DNA from: a virus
Direction: 5' to 3' (one strand)
Length of the DNA stretch: 55,282 nucleotides
IMG/VR virus record: IMGVR_UViG_3300008120_000334
Coordinates: 1 to 55,282 of that record
This document shows positions 28,330 through 36,900 of this stretch, one piece after another (within the stretch, counting starts at the first letter, position 1; every line of letters begins with the position of its first letter). The position numbers and the translations under genes are program-made. The notes under the pieces were generated by a model that saw only the letters and a program-made list of their open reading frames with translations, made no database searches and had not been told where the DNA came from.

Positions 28330-31300
28330 TGTCTGTACCCGTTTATGATTATCTTGCCGCCTACCGCAATGCCTGATGACTGGTCAACGTCTATCGTCAT
28401 TGTTGCCCATTTTGCCAGTGATGTGTCACTAATTACCGCAGGTGTTGCAGCCGTTGAACTCTTTGTCTCCGTGTTGTCTAAGGTTAGTTTTGTACTTAGA
28501 ATCGAAACCCCTTCTTCGTTAATGTCAACCGTGAAGACCGCCCCAGAACTTTGCGCTGTTTTCACCGCTAAAAACACCTCTGTTACGGTAAAAGCATAGG
28601 GCATATAAAACGTTTCTTTGCCGTTGCCCGTCGTTATACCCGTCGTTCCGTCGCTAAATGCCACTTCTATACTCTCAAGCGTTTTGTTCTTTGCATCCTC
28701 AACGTAGGCTGTTGTGGCTATTTGCGTGGTGTTTGTCCCTGATGTTGCCGTTGGGGCTGTTGGAACTCCTGTAAACGCAGGATTTGCCAATGTTGCGTAG
28801 CTTGCTATCGTGGCATAAGCCCCTGTGCCTAATGTGCCACCGCTGCCAATGTTTAATGTACTTCCATCCGTTCCAGATAAAGTCAGGCTATTGGCTACGT
28901 TGAACACTTTTGCATCTGTAATGCCTAATGTTCCCGTGGTGGATGATATAGTAAGGCCATTGTAGGTTTTACCCGTTAAGGCTGTTGCTATTTTGCCATC
29001 TGCAATGGCAGTTCCATCCCAAACCCCAGCTCCAATAGTTCCGAGCGTCGTAATATTGCTCGACCCAGCCCAGGTAGATATTGCGGTATTTTCTGCCGCA
29101 CCTAAACCAATGAGTGTTTTTACTTGCGACCCACTTAGAGCCTCAACTATGCCAGTTGCAGCCGTAGCGCGGCCTAATATTGTACCAGAGGCTACGTTTG
29201 CCATCTTAGCCAATGTTACCGAACTATTTGCAATTGTAGCCGAAAACGTACCCGTCCCCGAGCCTGTCACGTCACCAATAAGTGTGATAGTCTGGTCGCC
29301 TGTGTTTGTGCCACTACTCGATCCGCTAAACGTTCCTGATTGGGTTGCCAATGTTCCAAGCCCTAAATTAGTTCTTGCTTGTGCAGCCGTAGTTGCGCCC
29401 GTTCCTCCGTTGGCTATTGCCACCGTTCCCGAAACATTTGAAGCAATACCTGTCGTATTTTGGTTGAAAGTAGGCCACGTAAAAGACCCCGTACTAAAAT
29501 CCCCCGATTGAGGTACGCCCAAGGCAGGGGTCGTTAGCACGGGGCTTGTCGCCAGTACCACATTGCCGCTACCCGTTGTCGTGGCCGCCGATACCGTACC
29601 GCTACCGTTGGCCGTTAAGATACCATTCACAGACCCCGCCCCGCCTTTATTGGCAGGCACTACGTTGTTATAGGTTAAGGTTGTTGACCCTATCACGTCG
29701 CCCGTGTGGGTTGCGTTGCTCACCTTTGCGCTATTAGCCACTACTGCGCTATTAGCCGCTACTGCCGCGTCAAAGTCTGTAATATTGCTTGCAGTATGAT
29801 TGTGGGCCGTGGGCGTTCTTGCGTCGCTTAGTCTTGTGTCGTTACCTTTTACAACCTCACCCGTTGCCGCGTTACCCGTTGCCGCTACATCCAAAGCCGA
29901 AGCTGTACCCAAAGTGGGTTTATTTAAAATTTGGGCATCACCACTTACCGCGTTCCAGTCGGCATTTACGTTGACTTCCGCCCCCGAAGCGATGCCCGCT
30001 AACTTGCTTTTTTCGGCTGCTGTAAAATTGTTCTGACTCAAAGCCCATCCTGAAACTTTGCGAACGTACAAAGTAGTGTCCGACTTTGGTAGGTAAGCTG
30101 CTAAATCTGCTGACACCAAATAAGAGCCAATTGGCTGATAAGTGCTTGCGGCCGTTGCACTCGTTAAGTATGGACTTAACGCACTACTCGTAATATACCC
30201 ACTTGGATTAGTTGAATTATAGGGCGTAAAACCAAGTGCAGTAGTTACTTGACTGGAATTTATCGAAGTTAGATAAGAGCCTTTAGGCTGATACAACCCC
30301 GCCGCTGTGGTCTTTTGCAGAAAGAGTGTTGTGTCTATCGCTGTACCGCTACCACTAATTACAATATTGCCAGACCCCAATAACGACGCGCCATTGACCG
30401 TTTTAATCGTTGTGCCACTCGTTAAAATTTGCTGATAAGTGCTTGCAGCGGTCGAAGTGGTTAAGTACGGGCTTAGTGCCGAACTTGTAATATACCCACT
30501 CGGGTTGGACGCATCATACGGAGTAAAACCAAGCGCGGTCGTTACTTGTGACGAATTAATTGAAGTCAAGTAGCTACCCTTTGGTTGATACAAACCCGCT
30601 GCCGTGGTTTTTCTAAGCAGCCCCGTCGTGTCGGCAATATTTAGCTTTGCCGCTAAATCACTAACCAGATTGGTTACAGTGCTTTGCGCCTGTACGCCCG
30701 TGTGAGTTGAACGGTCACGCAATTGGGCATCCGTGCTGTTGGCCGTTGCCCCCGAAGCAATACCCGCCAATTTGCTTTTTTCGGCTGTGGTGTAGCTATT
30801 TTGGCTTAAAGCCCACCCCGAAACCTTACGCACATAAAGCGTTGTGTCAATTGACGTTCCACCACCACCAGAACCGTCCCCAGGGTCGCCCTTATCGCCC
30901 TTCATTACTTGAGCAAGTACCGTATTAGTCGTGATACTTGTTGCCGAAATGGTCATATTAATGGTAGCATCTACGCCAGTATTAACACTGCCATTGTTAA
31001 ACCCATTTTGTGAAGCTGATACAATCAAGGTTAAAGGTGAAATGCGTCTAACGCCCAAGATTGAATCATCAACTGCAATTTCCAAAGTATTCGACCCTTG
31101 GTAACGCCTCATAGTTGCCGAACTTAAAGGCATCCGAAAAGCCCTAACGTTATTAGTCGCCACAATGCCGCCCGTTGACTTTTTGGCCACCTCCTGACGA
31201 TTAATTGACACGCTAATATCTTGCAGTCTATTCACGTCATAAGCATTGTCAAAGACCAGTAAGGCCGTAAAGCTATCGCCCTGCTTTACTGTTATAGGGC

Positions 31301-31361
31301 TTTGGGAGTACCCTACCAAGGATATTCCCAAAAAAAGTAGCAAAATTTTGAATTTATTCAT
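28326..31361 (-). CDS. Tail fibre with signal peptide (1011 aa)
   Basis: Begins with a Sec-like signal peptide (MNKFKILLLFLGISLVGYSQ). After about 150 residues of folded N-terminus comes a short collagen-like stretch (KGDKGDPGDG), then long fibre repeats in which YQPKGSYLTSINSSQV, TALGFTPY and PSGYITSSALSPYL recur. A TGDVTGSG-type region follows and the C-terminus (about 890-1011) is a beta domain ending IIINGYRQ that probably binds the receptor. A signal peptide on a virion fibre is unusual. The start codon overlaps the upstream gene's end. Confidence 0.85.
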   Translation of the reverse strand: MNKFKILLLFLGISLVGYSQSPITVKQGDSFTALLVFDNAYDVNRLQDISVSINRQEVAKKSTGGIVATNNVRAFRMPLSSATMRRYQGSNTLEIAVDDSILGVRRISPLTLIVSASQNGFNNGSVNTGVDATINMTISATSITTNTVLAQVMKGDKGDPGDGSGGGGTSIDTTLYVRKVSGWALSQNSYTTAEKSKLAGIASGATANSTDAQLRDRSTHTGVQAQSTVTNLVSDLAAKLNIADTTGLLRKTTAAGLYQPKGSYLTSINSSQVTTALGFTPYDASNPSGYITSSALSPYLTTSTAASTYQQILTSGTTIKTVNGASLLGSGNIVISGSGTAIDTTLFLQKTTAAGLYQPKGSYLTSINSSQVTTALGFTPYNSTNPSGYITSSALSPYLTSATAASTYQPIGSYLVSADLAAYLPKSDTTLYVRKVSGWALSQNNFTAAEKSKLAGIASGAEVNVNADWNAVSGDAQILNKPTLGTASALDVAATGNAATGEVVKGNDTRLSDARTPTAHNHTASNITDFDAAVAANSAVVANSAKVSNATHTGDVIGSTTLTYNNVVPANKGGAGSVNGILTANGSGTVSAATTTGSGNVVLATSPVLTTPALGVPQSGDFSTGSFTWPTFNQNTTGIASNVSGTVAIANGGTGATTAAQARTNLGLGTLATQSGTFSGSSSGTNTGDQTITLIGDVTGSGTGTFSATIANSSVTLAKMANVASGTILGRATAATGIVEALSGSQVKTLIGLGAAENTAISTWAGSSNITTLGTIGAGVWDGTAIADGKIATALTGKTYNGLTISSTTGTLGITDAKVFNVANSLTLSGTDGSTLNIGSGGTLGTGAYATIASYATLANPAFTGVPTAPTATSGTNTTQIATTAYVEDAKNKTLESIEVAFSDGTTGITTGNGKETFYMPYAFTVTEVFLAVKTAQSSGAVFTVDINEEGVSILSTKLTLDNTETKSSTAATPAVISDTSLAKWATMTIDVDQSSGIAVGGKIIINGYRQ

Positions 31362-33341
31362 AGGTAGTTTCTTTAATATCTACATGAGTTGTGCTTAGTC
31401 CTTCTTCGTCAGGATTTACCGCTGACACCCATCCCGCGTTGGTGTTGTTAGGGTTGTTCGTTGCTGTCAGTACGTGCGTCCAGTTATAGGTCATGGTGCT
31501 ACTTACCGTTGGCAACGTTCTACTTTGCCCCGTCACGTAGGTACTTACGCCTAATTGTGAGTCGGCCAAAAATGAAAGTGTAGTACCATTGATTGAATAA
31601 TACACCGCCTCATCCCATTCCGCCTCTGTGTCATAAAACACGTAGATAGTCCACGTTGCGCCCTGTGCATAAGCTGTACGCATTAAGCGTGAAGGCCCGA
31701 TTCTATGACCATTTGCGCTTAGTGCGTCTTTATCCATTTCCTGACCAAACTCTTTAGTCGGCAAAGTTCCACGTAACAGAGACATCATGCGAGCAAAACC
31801 CTTTAGGTAGTTGCTACCCACGTGTGCGCCATCCGTTGCGCCAATTGAAGAAAAGATAATATCAAAATCCCGTAGCATTGAAACAATTCCCGAAGCCCAA
31901 AACACCCCTTGCCCCGTCAAGCCCTCCGTAAGATAGGCCGCAACCTTAATGCCTGTATTGGTGCTTGTCAAAGCCGCATCTACGCTGTTAGGGTTTTTTG
32001 TTGCCTGAATTACTTTTTGGACCAGTCCTTTGTACGCTGGTTGTCATTGTAGCCTACTTGCCCAGAATATAAGGCTGGTCTATAATGCCCAATTTCAACC
32101 GCGTTAAATGTTGGCAGGTTTACACCCCAAGCAGAATTTAAGGCCGAAACAGTACTATACTTGCTTTGTAGCCATACTTTGAAATCGTTGGTTGTGGCAT
32201 TGTTATAGTCTCCGTCGTCAATGTTTCCGCCAAATTCAGAGGTATAAAACCCTGTTTCGTTGCTGCCTCCGTCTATAAACAAAAACTCTTGACAGGCCGC
32301 TTTTGCCGCAGGGTTGTTATTAATGTAGTCCGCAATGCGAGCGATAAGTTTTAACTGTCTTGCGGCATAGTTTGGATTTGCTTTACAACCCCAAGCCCCC
32401 TCAATGTTTGAGGTAGCCCTGCGGCCAGAGCGCAATAGCATTGCCGCGCCCAAATCAATGTAGGCGTTTGATGAATTGTTTTCCATCCCGTCAAAGGCAA
32501 ACAAAAACGGCAATTGCAATACAATCTTTAAATTTTTGCTGGTAAAATACGTTACAGCATTACCAATAACCGTGAAATTGTAAACGTCTTGTGAAGGCTC
32601 AATCCACCACCATTTTAGGGGTAGCGTTATGTGAGTAGCCCCACCATCTACAACCTTTGCAACCTTACTGTCATTGCTACTTAGGCTTTCCCAATCCCAC
32701 TCGACTTGGTTGTGACATAATACTTTTCTTGAAAATGGGTCTGTGTTTTCATCGGTTGCCGTAACGCTTACTACATTTGAGAAGTTAGACGATTCGCCAG
32801 TACTTTGCCTTGCCTTCATCCGAAAGAAATACAGTGTATCGGTTTCCAAGTCCGTCACCTCCGCAGTTCGTAGCGAATTGCTGTAAATACCGCCCGTTAA
32901 ATCACTCCACGTCTCACCATCAAAGCTAACCTGCGTAAAGTAGTCCGTTGCGCCAGAGTGTACCCAGTTCAATTCTATCGTATCAGCATTTACGCTTTCG
33001 GCCTCCAATATTGGAGGACTTAAAGGCTCTGGAATTACAACCCCGCTGCCGATTGTAAAAGTAAAAGGTACACTCTCACCTTCGCAATTGGCCGAACTGC
33101 CTACCAATTCGTAAACACCGTTTGCTACGCCCGAAAGGTCTATCTGGCATTGCACATCACCACTTACGCAGTTTACAGTACCTTGCTTTACAGGCACTCG
33201 ACACCCCTCAACGCGTACCGCCCAATTTAAGGGGTTTACATTGCAAGCATCAAACGACACATTGTAGGTAGTGCCACTTGATAGCGCAACCTTCGTGAAA
33301 AACCAGTGCTTTGTACAGCACCCGCAGGTAGGTTTACTCAT
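31354..33341 (-). CDS. Tail-associated FN3/glycoside hydrolase-like protein, split by a frameshift
   Basis: The first frame (33341 to 32010, 443 aa) has a beta-rich N-terminus, a fibronectin type III domain (about 115-195; LETDTLYFFRMKARQST) and then a TIM-barrel-like region (SKVAKVVDGGATHITLPLKW, KAACQEFLFIDGG). It ends early in KDWSKK. A -1 shift at the sequence TCC-AAA-AAG joins it to the second frame (31971 to 31354), which continues the barrel (VAAYLTEGLTGQGVFWASGI). A sugar-cleaving or sugar-binding tail protein is likely. The shift may be programmed, mutational or an assembly error. Confidence 0.65.
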
Positions 33342-33837
33342 TTGAGTTTTCGATTAATGTTGTGCTTACAATCGAAATTAAGTTCACGATTGGAAGGGCT
33401 GGCAAGTACTCTGTTTGCCCCGTTGTTGGATTGGTTGTTGTGCGCTGGTAAGGCTGTAATTTTTCAATCTCTTCCTCTGTTGGAAACTCCTCCAACTTCA
33501 AAAGAGGGCTTGTAATTACAATCTCTTTTTTGTCGCAGGTGCGTTGTAAATCATACAATTTACTTTGCAAATCAAGCACGTCGCCAGCGGGAACATATTG
33601 GGTATTAGCCGCCTGTGCAGCCGCTTTCCCAGACGAAAGTTTTTGGTTAAATTCAATTTCTTTCGGAGTCAATTCGTCGTAGGCCGCAGAAACTTTTTGC
33701 TCAAGTTCTCGTTTTAAAACCCAAAGCTTGTTTTTGTACACTTGCTTTCCAGCCGATGCCGACCATAAGCCCGTCACTGCAATCAATAACTCTGTATTCG
33801 CTTCCTTTGCTGTCACTTTTACGCTTTGCTTTGCCAT
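33334..33837 (-). CDS. Hypothetical tail-region protein (167 aa)
   Basis: Begins MAKQSVKVTAKEANTELL. Long charged helices in the middle (LQSKLYDLQRTCDKKE). It lies between the large tail protein and the FN3 protein and overlaps the latter by 8 bp. Possibly a fibre chaperone or connector; not recognised. Confidence 0.6.
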   Translation of the reverse strand: MAKQSVKVTAKEANTELLIAVTGLWSASAGKQVYKNKLWVLKRELEQKVSAAYDELTPKEIEFNQKLSSGKAAAQAANTQYVPAGDVLDLQSKLYDLQRTCDKKEIVITSPLLKLEEFPTEEEIEKLQPYQRTTTNPTTGQTEYLPALPIVNLISIVSTTLIENSNE

Positions 33838-33902
33838 GTTTTTGTTCTGTTTTTGTAGTACGAAGATAATAAATTATTTATAATTAGTCTAATTGCAAAT
33901 AG

Positions 33903-36900
33903 TTATATCATTACGTTTGCACTCAGGCTTGTTCCGTCTCTAAGGGTAAGCGTAATTGTTAGGGTTGAACCCACTTTATCGGCCATAATTGAAGCCACCC
34001 CTTTAGGGTCTTCTTCGTTAAGGGTAGCTAAACTAAATCCATAATATGAGCTATTCACATAGCGTTTTATGTACAAATTATGACTACCTAAGCCAGAGCC
34101 AGCCTGTCTTTCGATATTGTAATAGTCGGAAGTAGGCGATGGAGATGGAACATTAAAATTTGCAAACGCTTGACTACCATTTCTTCGCTGAATACCAAGG
34201 GTTACGGTGCTTCCAGAAGTAGAAAACCAATGAGAATCAAATCCCCAAGGGTCGCTTTCCGAAGTTAGCAAAGAAGGCTTGTTAGAAATGTTATTCCAAT
34301 GAACCGAGCCACCCGCGCCAGAAGTATTTAATTGCCCTTGTGTGTAATAGCGGTCATCGTGGTTATGCCCATTGTTAGACTTATTATCTAATGCACTTTG
34401 TAGGCCCGAAATATCGCCTATTCCGTGAGTGTGACCCGCGTAACTCAAAGAAGGTACTCCCGTAAGGTTGTTCCAATGAACTACACCCCCCGCACCCGAC
34501 GTGTTTAATTGAGTGCGAGTGTAAACGTCGCCCCAAGTTGGCCGATTATCTAAGGCACTTTGCAAACCCGTTATGTCACTTATTGCGTGGCTGTGACTTG
34601 GTAGGCTCTGCAAGTATCTTGCGTCCGATTGGGTCTTTGTGTAGTAGTCTCCGTCGTGGTTGTGAACCAAAGGCGCAAAAGTGTCATTGGCAACTGTTAA
34701 GATATTGCCGCTTGCATCAAAACCCAATAAACCCGCACGTGTGCCAGTAAATGAACTTGACGAAGTGTAGTTGACAAACTGCATTTGACCCGTTGCCCGA
34801 ATACCACCAGTTACTTGAAGGGTCTTAGTTCCGTTTACCGTCACCGTACCCATAAGCACATAAGACCCCGCCAAAGTCATGCTGTAAGCATAGCCCGCTG
34901 TGGTTCTGAAATACATATTGCCAGCCCCTGCGTCTATGAACATATCACCCAAAGCCCTAATTGCTTGCCCCGCACCCAAATACATCGCCACCGCAGACCC
35001 ATCACCATCGGCATACATCGCCCCGTTCACTCTAAACTTGTACCCGCCCAAACTTGCCGTTCCAATCCCTACGCCTGTACCGTTATCAAATATTTGTGAA
35101 GGGGTAAGAGTGTTTGTCGCACTGTATTTTGCAACATAGTTAATCGTTCCATCACCCGAAAGTTTAGCGTTCCAGCTATTAATATCACCCGTACCAATCG
35201 CTTTTACGTGATTAGGAACCGTTGGGTCTGTTTCGGTGTAGCTTGTAAGAAAATTAGGAACACCTGTAATCTTGCTGTAAGCCAAAGACGTTATCCAAGT
35301 AGGATTAGCGTAACTACCCGCAAGCTGTACATACAGGTCGTTATGGTTGTGAGTTGGCAACGACGTAAGGTAGCCCGCTAATGCGTGATTTCCCCACCCA
35401 AAAGACACATCCCAGTTGCTTATTTGCGTGGCAGTTATGGCTTTTACCCAACTTGGTACAGTAGGGTCGGTTTCCGCAGGAAAAGCAATATTGGCATTAG
35501 TGATACCCGTAACCCTACCGTAAATATCCGTCGTAATCTGTGGCACTTGGGTAGTGCTGCCACCTGTTAGGGGTGATACGTGCAAAGCTGCAAGATTCAC
35601 CGTCCAAGTTCTATCCGCGCCCAAGGTTTGCGCCCCACCTGTCACTACGATATTGCTGGTAGTACCTGCGACGGTCAAAGAGCGAGTAAGGGGAACGTAA
35701 GTTGCTGCAAAATCGGGTTTACCAGTAATGTCAGCCCACGCGTGAGTATGCCCAAGTAATGAATAGCGAGCGTCACCTCTTGCGTTAGTCCAATACAAGT
35801 TTGTACCCTCTGGAATGTTTGTAGTCGTAAGTGACACCGCCCCGCTTTGCCCATTAACTGACGTAACAGGAAACAATATTGTTGAATAACTCAAAGAAGT
35901 TACCCTGCCATAAGCATCTACGTTTATAGAAGGGGTTGTGATTGTACTACCTCCCGACAAACCCGCATGAATCGTATTTAGATCAAAATTCCAAGTTCTA
36001 TCTGCCGCTAAAGTTTGAATACTTGCGCTGATAGAAATGCGAGCCGAGCCGTTTAGGGTAATCGAACGCGTTAGAGGCACGTAAGTACCAGCAAAATCAG
36101 GAACGCCCGTGATTTTGCTATAAGCTAACGAAGTAATCCAAGAAGGGTTTGAGTAGCTACCACTCAATAAAGGGTATCTTGCGTCGCCACGGGCGTTAGT
36201 CCAATAAAGGTTAGTACCCTCCGCGATATTGGTCGTAGTCAATACAGCCGCCCCCGTAAGCCCATTCACCGACGTTACAGGGAAAGAAATATTCGTAGCC
36301 GTTAAAGCCGTCACCCTACCGTAAATATCAACCGTAGGTACTGCTACCTGTGTACCACTACCTCCCGTCAATCCTGCATGAATAGAAACCAAGTCTGCTG
36401 TCCATGTACGGTTAGCCCCTAACGTTTGAGTGCCGCCACTTATTGATATTCTGCCAGCCGTTCCCGCAACGGTCAAACTCCTTACTAAAGGCACATACTT
36501 TGTATCCACAAACGCTTCTACTCGCCAGTCGGCATAGTAAGGCCGCGTACCCTCTGGTAAGTCTGACGTTGTACCGCTAAAGGTCAGTGCGCCCGTTGTG
36601 CCGTTATAATACAAAGGAGGCGTTGCTGATAGTGCTAAGGTTGCACCTGTGTAAGAAATTACGCCTGTTGGACTAATAGCAATAGCTGTTCCTGCACTAA
36701 ATGCAGCCCGTGCCATCGCGTCGGTGTATTGGGTAATGAGTGAATTTATCGCGCCCGTAGTAGGGTTGTAATAAATTCCCGTTCCCGATATTATAGGCGT
36801 AGTAGTACCTGTGTAAGATATTACATTATCAGGGCTAATAGCAATACCCGTACCAGCGGTATAGTTTGTGACTTGGTCTATGTGGTCGGCATCGTAAACA

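Noticed and set aside
28993-29511. Long plus-strand ORF inside the tail fibre gene
   Set aside because: Ala/Pro/Val-rich shadow caused by the repetitive Gly/Thr/Ser codons of the fibre on the other strand.
34785-35139. Plus-strand ORFs inside the large tail gene
   Set aside because: Shadows of the 1975-codon gene, with His/Pro-rich low-complexity translations.
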